Below are positions 55,023 through 63,860 of a stretch of DNA of 64,000 bases, one piece after another. How positions within the stretch are numbered: position 1 is the first letter of the stretch; every line of letters starts with the position of its first letter. The position numbers and the translations under genes are program-made. This stretch comes from Roseiarcus sp963787135 (GTDB lineage Bacteria; Pseudomonadota; Alphaproteobacteria; Rhizobiales; Beijerinckiaceae): the NCBI GenBank assembly GCA_963787135.1, contig CAWBBW010000007.1, positions 62,001 through 126,000 on the forward strand, in the 5' to 3' direction. A model generated the notes under the pieces. It was not told the DNA's origin and searched no databases. It saw only the letters and a list, made by a program, of their open reading frames with translations.

Positions 55023-57642
55023 ATGGATCGTTCCTACTTGAAGCTTTTTGCTCTCCACCGCGCTGGCGCTCGCATTCGCGGGCGGGCCCCACGCGGCAGT
55101 CGTCGTCGTTCCGACCGTGCCGGGCTCACTCGACGGGGCCAATGGCGTCGGAGGCCCGGGGATGCCCGGTGGAGATGCGACGGCGACGGCCGTGACGAGC
55201 GACCCGTCGAACACGGCGACGGCTACCGGCGGCGCCGGAGGAGCAGGCGACGTCGGCTTCGACGGTGGCGCGGGCGGCAAAGCGACGGCCACCGCGACGA
55301 CGACCCAGCCTGACTCGATCGGGCAATGGCGCCGCAACCGCCACCGGCCAGGGCGGCGCGGGCGGCAACGGCGGCTTCGGCTACAAGCGTCGGCAACGGC
55401 GCCAATGGCGGCGACAGCGCGGCGACCGCAACCGTCACCGGCGTCGGGACAAGCAACGGTCTCCGCCAGAGCGGTTGGCGGCGCCGGCGGCGGCACCATC
55501 GAATGCTACAGCAACTGCAATGCCGGAAACGGCGGGGCCGCCGCGGCGGGCGCGCTCGGCTCCGCGACCGGTCAGGTCACGGTCTCGGCGAACGCGACCG
55601 GCGGGGCCGGCGGCTCCACCTTTGGCTACGGGGGTGCCTACAATGGGGGCGTCGGGGGGGCCGGCCTTCTGTCGAGGAGTGGCGCCGGGCCGGCCGTCGC
55701 CGGATATTCGACCTCCGGCGGCTCAGTCACGGTGTCGGGATCCGCAACGGGCGGCGCTGGTGGACTCGCTGCTGGCAACGGCGGCAACGGAGCATCGGTG
55801 ATGCTCCTGAGCGATGGCGGGGCGAACGACGCCGTAGGCGGAGCCACCTCCGGCGTGCTGAACCTGACGCAATCCGCGACTGGCGGCGCGGGCGGCGACG
55901 GCGGCGTCGGCTACGCCGGGATGGGCGGCGACGCGAAAAGCACGCTTATCGGATCCAATCCCTCGTCAGCGATCGTCTATAATCTCACCGCTAACGCCAC
56001 CGGCGGGGCCGGTGGGGGCACCGGCGGGGTCGGTGCAGCGCCTGGAGGCGGCGCGACCGCTATCACGAGCGCAGCAAGTTCAACCGCCAGCGGCGAGGCC
56101 GGGGCGGTGTCGAACGCGACGGGCGGAACGGGCGGCGTCGCATATGCAATGGTATTCCTCGAGCCGGGCGGAAGCGGTTCAGCGGACTCAACTGCGGTCG
56201 AAAGCGGTTTCGCCGGCGCCGCCAATGCGACCGCCAACGCTTACGGCGGCGGCGGCGCTTCCTCCGGAGGAGACGGTTTCGGGGGCTCCGGCGGGTCGGC
56301 GAACGCGAACGCAAAAGCGACGGCGATGAACGGCGGCGTCGGCAGCGCGTCTGCAAACGCGATTGGCGGCGAGGGCGGCATGGCTGGCGAAGGCACGTAC
56401 GGCTCCGGCGGCGACGCCCAGGCGACCGCGGCGGCGACGTCCTCGCAGGGCGCTTTGGCAAATGCAACGGCGACAGGCGGAAACGCCGCAGCAGACGCAT
56501 ACGGAATTGCATTCAACGTCGGCGCTGGCGGCCCCGCGACGGCGGCCGCGCATTCGACGGCGGTGTCGAATGGATCATCGACAGCGGATGCGCAGGCCAA
56601 TGGCGGCGGCGGCGCGTCGATAAGCCTGGTGGCCTTTTCCCTTGCGCCCGGCGGCGCCGGCGGCAACGCGACGGCGACTGCCAATTCGGCGGCGCTTGGG
56701 GGCGGCACAGCGACCGCGACAGCTTACGCGGCCGGCGGAACCGGCGGCGCGTCTATCTCTTATAACCCCTATTACGTCAGTCCCGGCGGCGCCGGCGGAG
56801 ACGCGACGGCGACCGCCAACTCGGCGGCGCTTGCTGGCGGCACGGCGATGGCGACGGCTAACGCATTCGGCGGCGCCGGTGGCGCATCCGTGTTCGGAGG
56901 AGACGGCGCACAGGGCGCCGCAAACGCCACATCGTCGGCGAGGACGCAGAAGGGCGGCATGGCGGTAGCGCAATCAAACGCCGCGGGCTCGAGCGGACAG
57001 ACGCTATCGACGGCGCAGACGGGATTTGCCTTCGTAAAGGTCGGGGCGAATGCCCAGGTCGGCTACGCTGGGAGCACAATCGCCATTACGCAGGGCGGAG
57101 GCTCAGGCGAGGCCTTCGTCAACCCCGGTCAGTCGGCCTACGCCTTTACGGTCAGCCTTCCCGACAAGGGATACGCCGCATCGCTAATCGGCGGCGCGGG
57201 AAATGTCGCCTCCGCCCTGCTGGGACCGCGCGACGTGGTGTTCGGAGCCTCGATTCTGGGCACGAACGGAGGCGGGCAAACTTCCGCGACATTCGATTTC
57301 AACTATCACGGCGATCTGCTGCTCGGTCTCATCGACGATCAGCCAAGCGTCAGCGGGGAGTTCACCATCGTCGCCAACGGCGTCACGTTCCTGGACCAGA
57401 CCTTCACTGACCCGTCGATCGCCGACAGCTTCTTCCAGGATCACGTGATCGATCTCGGATCGTTTTCCGGTCCCGCCGTCGACCTGACCATTGGCTACAA
57501 CGGCGGCTTCGGCGCCTTCGACTTCGCCGTCGGCGGAGCGGTCCCTGAAGCCTCGACCTGGGCGATGATGCTGCTCGGCTTCATGGGCCTCGGCTTCGCC
57601 GGCTGGCGCCGAGCCCACGCCGGGGCGCGCTCAATAGCCTGA
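55023..57642 (+). pseudogene. Gly/Ala/Thr-rich repeat surface protein with PEPxxWA-CTERM signal, frameshifted near the N-terminus
   Basis: ATG 55023 starts a signal peptide that continues after a frame change in a T5 run near 55045 as STALALAFAGGPHAAVVVVP. About three more frame changes lie between 55318 and 55460; either side reads the same repeat style. From 55460 the frame is open to 57642. Residues are arranged in GGAGG-x-ATATA-type repeats, with unit NSAALGGGTATATA and GGTGGAS. The last 230 residues are a non-repeat beta domain, and the end is VPEASTWAMMLLGFMGLGFAGWRR, a PEPxxWA-CTERM sorting signal (hydrophobic segment and basic tail). Expected to be exported and processed by an exosortase encoded elsewhere. 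Exact role unknown. Confidence 0.78.
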
Positions 57643-57911
57643 CCGGCACCTGGCCGGAGGTTCCTGCGGGCGCGATTCTATGCTCGCGCGCGCCGGTCTG
57701 CGGCGAGCGTGAGCTTTGCCGGCGCGAAGGCTGATGACGACGTGACGTCGGACCCGCGCAAGCAGGGATTCGGGCCGCGCGCGGTGCAGTTAGGAACGCG
57801 CCGGCGCGCCGGGCCCTCCCCGCGCGTTTCGCAAACGTGACAGCACGGTCCGCCTGCCGCATGATCCCTCGGCGCAGGGTAAGTCACGCCTGTATCGGGG
57901 AAACGCCGCCA

Positions 57912-59477
57912 ATGGGGAGCCGGCTCAAATTCTACGGCTGGGGCTACGAGAACACAGGCCTCAGCGACGCCGAGCGCGAGCATCTGTTCCGCTTCGTCGT
58001 CGACCGGCTCGGCGTCGAGCCGCGCCTCGCGCCGCCGCCTGAAGCCTCCGACATTGCGCTTCGCGCGCCCCGCATCACCCCGCCATCAGCGCTCGCGAAC
58101 ATGCTGGCTTCAGACGCTTACGAGCGATTGCTCCATACTTACGGCAAGTCCTATCCCGAAACGGTCCGCGCCTTCGCGCGCGACTTCGCCAATGCGCCCG
58201 ATCTCGTCGCCCTGCCGGAAACCGAGGCGGACGTCGCCGCGGTGCTTGACTGGGCGAGCGGCGCGAAGGTCGCCGTCATTCCGTTCGGCGGCGGCTCTTC
58301 GGTCGTCGGCGGCGTCGAGCCGGCGGTCGGCGGGGCCTATTCCGGCGCGGTGAGCCTCGATCTGCGCCGCTTGAACCGCGTGCTCGAGGTCGACACAACG
58401 AGCCGCGCCGCGCGCATTCAGGGCGGCATTCGCGGTCCTGCGATCGAGGCGGCGCTAAAGCCTCATGGCCTCGCCATCCGGCACTATCCGCAGAGCTTTG
58501 AGTTCTCGACGCTGGGCGGTTGGATCGCGACGCGCTCAGGCGGGCACTTCGCCACGCTCTACACCCACATCGACGATTTCGTCGAAAGCCTCCGCACGAT
58601 CACGCCGGCGGGTGCGATGGAGTCGCGCCGCCTGCCGGGTTCCGGCGCGGGCCCCAGCCCGGACCGCATGATGATCGGCTCCGAGGGCGCGCTCGGCGTG
58701 ATCACCGAGGCCTGGATGCGGCTGCAGGGGCGGCCGCGCTTCCGCGGCGACGCCGTGTTCGGCTTCCCCGATTTCTTTGCCGCCGCGAGGGCCGTGCGCG
58801 CGGTCGCGCAAGCCGGGCTCTATCCCTCGAACCTCAGGGTCATCGACAACGACGAGGCCGGCGCCTATGGCGTCAACGCCTACGAGGAGAGCGTGCTAGT
58901 GCTGGCCTTCGAGTCCGCCGACCATCCGGTCGACGTCTGGATGGCGCGCGCGGTCGAACTTTTGCAAGACCACGGCGGCCGTCGCCATACCGACGAGGGC
59001 GCGGCTTCACGCTGGCGCACGGCTTTCATCCGCATGCCCTACGCGCGCGAATTGACCGTGCCGATGGGCGTCATCAACGATACGTTCGAGAGCGCCATCA
59101 CCTGGGACCGGTTCGAGGCCTTCCACGCCGCCGTCAGCGCCGCGACGCTCGAGGCGATGAAGGAAGCAACCGGCAATGCCGGAACTGTCTCGACCCGCTT
59201 CACCCATGTCTATCCCGATGGGCCGGCGGTCTATTACACGTTCAATGTCCGCGGCGACCTGAGCCGGCTGATCGAGCAATGGCGCCATATCAAGACGCGC
59301 GCCTCGGACGCGCTGATCGCCGCCGGGGGCACTATCACCCACCACCACGCCGTCGGGCGCGACCACATGCCCTGGTACCGCGCCCAGCGCCCGGCTCTGT
59401 TCGGCAATGCGCTCGCGGCCGCCAAGAGCGCGCTCGATCCGGCAGGGATCATGAACCCGGGGGTGATCGTGCCGTGA
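57912..59477 (+). CDS. FAD-binding oxidase of the alkyl-DHAP synthase/D-lactate dehydrogenase type
   Basis: 521 residues from ATG 57912. Residues 100-290 are a PCMH-type FAD domain: VIPFGGGSSVVGG, STLGGWIATRSGGHFATLYTHI and IGSEGALGVITEAW. The C-terminal cap domain ends with GGTITHHHAVGRDHMPWY, which corresponds to the HHHGxG motif of alkyldihydroxyacetonephosphate synthases. Bacterial homologues are often of unknown substrate, so oxidation of a 2-hydroxy acid is another option. Confidence 0.88.
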   Translation: MGSRLKFYGWGYENTGLSDAEREHLFRFVVDRLGVEPRLAPPPEASDIALRAPRITPPSALANMLASDAYERLLHTYGKSYPETVRAFARDFANAPDLVALPETEADVAAVLDWASGAKVAVIPFGGGSSVVGGVEPAVGGAYSGAVSLDLRRLNRVLEVDTTSRAARIQGGIRGPAIEAALKPHGLAIRHYPQSFEFSTLGGWIATRSGGHFATLYTHIDDFVESLRTITPAGAMESRRLPGSGAGPSPDRMMIGSEGALGVITEAWMRLQGRPRFRGDAVFGFPDFFAAARAVRAVAQAGLYPSNLRVIDNDEAGAYGVNAYEESVLVLAFESADHPVDVWMARAVELLQDHGGRRHTDEGAASRWRTAFIRMPYARELTVPMGVINDTFESAITWDRFEAFHAAVSAATLEAMKEATGNAGTVSTRFTHVYPDGPAVYYTFNVRGDLSRLIEQWRHIKTRASDALIAAGGTITHHHAVGRDHMPWYRAQRPALFGNALAAAKSALDPAGIMNPGVIVP

Positions 59478-59545
59478 GGACGGCCTCAAAAAGCGCGTCC
59501 CTTTCCGCCAGAAGCGTGAGATAGGGGATGCAAGGGCGCGCCGAT

Positions 59546-60121
59546 TTATGGCGCGATCAGTCCTTCGATCAAGGCGGCAAGCGGCGCTTCGTCGCTCTGG
59601 AAGCTGGCGACCATCGCCGCCAGCATTGCAGACGGATTCATGCGCTCCATCGCCAGCGGATGGCCGACCTGCGCAGCAAGCAAAGCGAGGTAGGTAAGCT
59701 GCGTTCGCCCATTGCCTTCGCGGAAAGGATGGATCGCGTTCAACTCGGCGAGCGTATGCGCCGCGCGCGACGCAAAGTCGCGCTCTGTAAGTCCACGCAA
59801 GAATTTCTCCCGCCTCAGCCGATCAAAAAGCCTGCGCATCTCGTCGTCGATATGCTCGGGATAGCAGAACATGCTGCCGGCCTTGGCGATGCGCACGGTA
59901 CGCGGCTTGCCGGCCCAATCGAACACGTCCTGGAACAGGTGGCGATGGATCGCTCGATAATGGGCGTAGCCTAACCGGCCGCGCGGCAATGGCTCCTCGG
60001 CGCGCTGCGCGGTGATCATCGCCTCGTAAGCGTCGAGCCTGGCCTGGTCGCGCAGGCCCAGGCGGTTCACGAGAATATTGGTTCCGGGATAACAGTAAGG
60101 ATCGGGGCTGCTTTCGTACAT
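59546..60121 (-). CDS. Fic/DOC family AMP-transferase toxin
   Basis: 191 residues. The active-site motif HPFREGNGR (residues 131-139) is complete: His, acidic-binding Asn and Arg are all present, so the enzyme should transfer AMP to a target protein. The N-terminal DPYCYPGTNILVNRLGLRD and the flap region before FCYPEHID match VbhT/BepC-type Fic domains. It starts eight bases after its putative antitoxin. Targets are probably DNA gyrase and topoisomerase IV by family knowledge. Confidence 0.93.
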   Translation of the reverse strand: MYESSPDPYCYPGTNILVNRLGLRDQARLDAYEAMITAQRAEEPLPRGRLGYAHYRAIHRHLFQDVFDWAGKPRTVRIAKAGSMFCYPEHIDDEMRRLFDRLRREKFLRGLTERDFASRAAHTLAELNAIHPFREGNGRTQLTYLALLAAQVGHPLAMERMNPSAMLAAMVASFQSDEAPLAALIEGLIAP

Positions 60122-60129
60122 CCGGTCCG

Positions 60130-60345
60130 TCAGTGCGCCGACGCGAACCGCGCCTGAATGGCGCTGCGGCGTTCGGCGGCGCTCAGACCGTCGCGATCGA
60201 AGCGTTCCAGGTCAGCGCGCATGTCGGGCGTCAGCGCAACGCCCTCGACCGCGCTGATGCGGGCAAAGCGGTCACGGCCGATCACGAAACCGGCCGGGCG
60301 GGCGCGCGTCGGACGCTGGGGACGCAAGGGACTCAGTTTGCGCAT
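60130..60345 (-). CDS. VbhA-like antitoxin of the Fic protein
   Basis: 71 residues from ATG at 60345. The C-terminal 50 residues align with VbhA: FARISAVEGVALTPDMRADL, then DGLSAAERRSAI. Class I Fic antitoxins carry [S/T]xxxE[G/N], where the Glu blocks ATP binding. Here E34-G35 are present, but the Ser/Thr position is Ile30 and a Ser lies at 31. Located directly before the fic gene on the same strand, as in vbhA-vbhT. Confidence 0.78.
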   Translation of the reverse strand: MRKLSPLRPQRPTRARPAGFVIGRDRFARISAVEGVALTPDMRADLERFDRDGLSAAERRSAIQARFASAH

Positions 60346-60473
60346 GCTCGAAGGATGGCACAACCGGGACATGGCGAGCAAGGCTTGAGCATGTGATGCC
60401 AAAGGCGCCGAAAGCGCATCCTTCTTTGGACTTAAGCTGGCTCAACGCCGCCAAGGCCAGCGAGCTGGGTCTG

Positions 60474-60923
60474 TTAGGCAAGGCCGTGGGCCTTAGCTCC
60501 GGCGATTGCCGCCCACAAGCCCCATTCGAGGGCGTGCTTCGTGAGCGATTTCAACTCTTCCGTCCCGGCATCGGCCACGGCCGCCACGAACCGCTCGCCC
60601 AAGTTCTGCTTGCGGATCTCCGGCGTCGACGTCGGCTTGTCGGCCAGCGGCTTCGGGAATGGCGACGCGTTCAGAATTTCAAATCCCCTCGCCGACAAGA
60701 CATATGTGAAGGGAGCGTGGGGCTCCTTAAGCAAATAATCCGTGTTGCACAGCCACTTGAGGGTGTGTTCCGCGACTATCCTCGCGTCCCTTTCCGTTAT
60801 ATCGCCGTGGGCGACCGCCTTCGCAAGCTCTTGGGGTTGAATTGTTGTAGAAACCGGGAAGCTCTCGTACAGGTCGGCGAACGCTTTTGCGGCGAACAGC
60901 TGAAATAATTCGACGTTCTTCAT
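60474..60923 (-). CDS. Hypothetical protein
   Basis: 149 residues from ATG at 60923; a GTG at 60929 is possible. The N-terminal 90 residues show a winged-helix-like order (AKAVAHGDITERDARIVAEH, LLKEPHAPFTYVLSARGFEIL). The C-terminus is helical and amphipathic with a moderately hydrophobic end. No function recognised. Its location beside a Fic module and secreted-protein genes puts it in the accessory region. Confidence 0.6.
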   Translation of the reverse strand: MKNVELFQLFAAKAFADLYESFPVSTTIQPQELAKAVAHGDITERDARIVAEHTLKWLCNTDYLLKEPHAPFTYVLSARGFEILNASPFPKPLADKPTSTPEIRKQNLGERFVAAVADAGTEELKSLTKHALEWGLWAAIAGAKAHGLA

Positions 60924-61113
60924 ACTCACAGCCCCGCGCTGGGCTCTGCCCTAGCACCAAGCCCCCGCCCAATTACGCCATTATGAAGAAACTACTCGCA
61001 TGCTCTTGCGCTCGCACAATGGCGTCGTGGCTAATCGCACACCACTACGGCTCGAACAAGATTGACAAAGCGTTAACGATGTCTGCGATGTGGGCGGGCT
61101 CAGGGGATGGACC

Positions 61114-61587
61114 ATGAAAATAGCGTTGTGGGTGATTGGACAAATTATTCTGGCATCGTCCTACGCACGAGCCGAAGGCGTTTCGGCAAAGTGCACCTTA
61201 GAGGTCGACGGAAGAAGTATCTGGGACGGAAAGTGCTGCGTAGAGCATTCCGCGATTGACGATGGAGCCGGGGATTTCTCGTAGAAATCCGGGCAGAAGG
61301 CTTGCGGGGTTGTGTTTACGAGAGGAAACATCCTGAACAAAACACCTTGCCAACATCTCAACGAAAGTGCTTCGGCCCGTGGATTTCTATTATCTCAGTA
61401 CCTCCATCGATGGATACATCCGAGGAGGAACCTGCAGGGCCCGGTTCTGAAGGTCATGAGAAATTATCTGCGTACTGGAACATCGAGGACGCTTGCCATG
61501 CTGATATGTCTCCCGTTGGAGCGTTTAAGACCGGGAGCGGTGCCTATCGGGCGCCCACTTTCGTTTCCATTGGGAGCAAGAATAATG
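61114..61587 (+). pseudogene. Small secreted protein, frameshifted
   Basis: ATG at 61114 gives a signal peptide (MKIALWVIGQIILASSYARA) and a Cys-containing start (KCTLEVDGRSIWDGKCCVEH). A shift near 61280 leads into CVYERKHPEQNTLP and AYWNIEDACHADMSPVGAF, and a second near 61555 gives a natural stop TAA at 61585-61587. The order of motifs resembles a family of alphaproteobacterial secreted proteins with an N-terminal beta segment and a YWN...HA...LG motif. Stop and next start overlap (TAATG). Confidence 0.5.
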
Positions 61588-62010
61588 CGAGCCATGCTCG
61601 AAGCGCCGACCAACGAAACGGCCGCCGACGGCCTTCTCTGGTCGGTCGCTTCCTCACGCTTTGGCCCTCGCGGTTGCAATCGCGCTCATCCCGGCAGTCG
61701 GATTCGCCGAAAATACGGTTCCCTTTCCTGACTACCCCGATGCGGCGCAGGCTTGCCGGAGGGTGCTAATTCGGGACATGCTCAAGGCAACCCAGCCTTT
61801 GAGGATATCGTGAATAATTGCATTGCGCAAAATCAACAGGGCTACGACGAAGCAAAATACGTCTGGCCCCACCTTACGCAGAAGAACGCAATCTTCTGTT
61901 TGAACGTGGCAAACAAAATCGAGACATTTCCCTATATCATGTTGGGACAATGCGCGACAGAGTTTTTTGCTGGACAACCTCTCCCGCCTCAGACTTTCAA
62001 CAAGTGGTGA
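61587..62010 (+). pseudogene. Second small secreted protein, frameshifted
   Basis: ATG at 61587 overlaps the previous stop. After a shift near 61640-61680 a signal peptide is read (HALALAVAIALIPAVGFA), then ENTVPFPDYPDAAQAC; another shift near 61762 leads into NPAFEDIVNNCIAQNQQGYD, VWPHLTQKNAIFCL and a normal stop at 62010. The YP...C...N...C...Q..YD..K..WP pattern is known to me from short periplasmic proteins in Hyphomicrobiales. Likely one gene with indels. Confidence 0.5.
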
Positions 62011-62041
62011 TCGATATGCGCTTTCCTCTTTCTCATCGGAC

Positions 62042-62743
62042 GTGACCCCCGTCGAGGTCGCCCAGACGCCGTGGCATTTCACGACAGGGCTCGATGCGCT
62101 TGACCACTGGCAGACGATCATCGCTGGCGTTCTTGCGTTCGCGGCGGGCTTCGGCACCGTCGTGGCGACGATGATCATAGCCCAGAGGCAGATCGCCGCC
62201 TCGCGCGAGGAAGCCGACAGGGTGATCGCCGCGACCCGCGATCAGACCAAGGTCACCACCGAGCAAACCGCAACGACTGTTCGTTTGGAGCGGATGCGCG
62301 ATGAAGGTGAAGCCCACGCATTTCGCGTCATGCTCGAAGCGGCGATGACGCGGGTCCTCGCCGAGGCGGCTTGGGCCAAAAAGACCTATCCGCGCACTTT
62401 CACGCAGACGACCGACGTGTCTGTCGAAGCCTATGCAGTTCGCCAATGCATCACCAAGGGCGCGTTCGCGGAATTACGCGCCGCTTGCGTCAGGCGGGGC
62501 AGCCCTTTGACCGGCGAGTTTCTCTACCTCGAAGGCGAGATCGACAGCTTCAGGTCGCAAGTTGGGACCTACTCCTTCTCAGCGGCGGGGACCATGCCGG
62601 TCCAAAAGGGCAACCACGCCGGTCTCAGCGAACAGCTTGCCTTGATCGAAAGGATGGCGACCGCCCTGCGCGAAAAGGCCGCGCGAGACCGTTGGGGCTT
62701 GACGTTGCCGGGCAGGGCCGAACGCGCAGGCTTTGACCCATGA
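62042..62743 (+). CDS. Membrane-anchored protein with coiled coil, unknown function
   Basis: 233 residues from GTG at 62042; TTG at 61967 would give 258. A single membrane segment (IIAGVLAFAAGFGTVVATMIIA) near residues 23-45, then a coiled coil (QRQIAASREEADRVIAATRD), then a soluble helical region. No domain recognised. The stop overlaps the start of the remnant at 62740. Confidence 0.6.
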   Translation: MTPVEVAQTPWHFTTGLDALDHWQTIIAGVLAFAAGFGTVVATMIIAQRQIAASREEADRVIAATRDQTKVTTEQTATTVRLERMRDEGEAHAFRVMLEAAMTRVLAEAAWAKKTYPRTFTQTTDVSVEAYAVRQCITKGAFAELRAACVRRGSPLTGEFLYLEGEIDSFRSQVGTYSFSAAGTMPVQKGNHAGLSEQLALIERMATALREKAARDRWGLTLPGRAERAGFDP

Positions 62744-62930
62744 TCAAGCTCGCCATCAGCGTCGCCGCGTCCGAGGCGATAGCCCGAACGCTCCCGGTGG
62801 CAGCGTGGCCATCGAGGACGAGGCCAACGAGCGGGGCGAGCGCACCGCCTGACTGGAGGAGGTCTGGGTCGACAGGCTCGGTCCGATGCGCAGATGGCTT
62901 TGCGGACCTTCGAAAACTAGGCGCAATTCG
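62740..62930 (+). pseudogene. Remnant of a small conserved protein, second copy
   Basis: ATG at 62740 reads IKLAISVAASEAIARTLPV, a shift leads to GSVAIEDEANERGERTA, then a TGA stop, then LEEVWVDRLGPMRR, after which similarity to the 12560-12693 remnant ends. It has a frameshift, a nonsense codon and a truncation, so it is truly dead. Confidence 0.65.
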
Positions 62931-62992
62931 TGCGCATACTTCACGGAGAGCCCGTTTCAGGAGGGCAGACCACCACAGCCCTCGAAGCTCAT

Positions 62993-63505
62993 TTATGGAG
63001 CCGCCTGCCAAAACTTCAACTCGTAATAGATATCAGCGAGGGTTGACGCGTTTTTGTTGATAGTACCTCCAAACTTGAACATGGGTTGTTCGCAATTAGT
63101 GCCCGACATATAGCCGAACATACCCGTTTTTATGTTATTGCTAAAAGTATATTCAGCTGAGTTTCTGGCGCTCGACTGGATGCGCACGTCTGGGTTGGCT
63201 GATCTCCACCGGATCATAAACTCGCCGGACGAACAGCCGTTCGAAGAATTAGGGAAATCTGGTATTCCCTGCCAACCCTGCCCCTGAAAAATGCGCATCG
63301 TTCCCCTTGACGGGAATGGTTTGCCCCAAAAATCCTGCCCGGCTTCAGATATAAAACCGCTTAACCTCTTGGGAAAAGGAGGGATGCTTTCACTTGACGT
63401 GGTGACGTTTGCACCCTGCTCTGTCGGCCAGACCAACTCCGCATGCAAGGGCGACGCGAATGGACCCATCGCGAGGACGCCCGCAAGTAAGAACGGCGAC
63501 CTAAT
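62993..63505 (-). CDS. Secreted protein of unknown function, possible ATT start
   Basis: The frame encodes a signal-peptide-like start (RSPFLLAGVLAMGPFASPLHA) followed by a mature part rich in aromatic and Gly residues (GWQGIPDFPNSSNGCSSGEF, MFGYMSGTNCEQPMFKFGG). The only ATG (63469) would cut the signal peptide. An ATT at 63505 lies five bases after AGGGGG, a strong ribosome binding site, and gives a complete signal peptide of 21 residues. 170 residues if ATT is used. No domain recognised; GC content is lower than in the flanks. Confidence 0.55.
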   Translation of the reverse strand: MRSPFLLAGVLAMGPFASPLHAELVWPTEQGANVTTSSESIPPFPKRLSGFISEAGQDFWGKPFPSRGTMRIFQGQGWQGIPDFPNSSNGCSSGEFMIRWRSANPDVRIQSSARNSAEYTFSNNIKTGMFGYMSGTNCEQPMFKFGGTINKNASTLADIYYELKFWQAAP

Positions 63506-63571
63506 GCTTGCCCCCTCGATTGTGTAACGCCGCTCTCTCGTGCGATGCTCGTCGCTTGTCGACTGGCCGGT

Positions 63572-63860
63572 CTATCCGCGCGCGAGGCGTACTATGCAGA
63601 CGTCAGAGCGCGCACGCAATGCAGACCCCCCGCGATACCCAAACGCGCCCACGCTGTCGCGTGACGCCCGGAACTCCGCGCCTCTCCAGCCGATGTCGCC
63701 GCGGCGGCATAGAGCCCATAGGCCGTTGGCGGCCTCGGCGAAGAGCCGTTCCGGCGCAATGAGCGTCGTGCGATTGTCCAGGAACTCGCCGCCTCTTCGG
63801 AGAAAGCTTCGTTCACGAGCCACTTCACGGCGAGCTGGCGTCGACGACATAGCCGGTCAT
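63572..63860 (-). pseudogene. VapC-type PIN toxin, frameshifted
   Basis: ATG at 63860 overlaps the antitoxin stop. It reads MTGYVVDAS, then one missing base (near 63835) restores LAVKWLVNEAFSEEA, and another shift restores EFLDNRTTLIAPERLFAEAANGLW. The N-terminal Asp (VVDAS) and Glu (FAEAANGLW) of a PIN domain are present; the C-terminal half has no PIN pattern and ends at 63572. Probably an inactive toxin. Confidence 0.65.

Noticed and set aside
55460..57000. Repeats in the surface protein gene taken as a satellite or CRISPR array
   Set aside because: The repeats are in frame, degenerate and coding (GGxGG/ATATA), so they are protein repeats.
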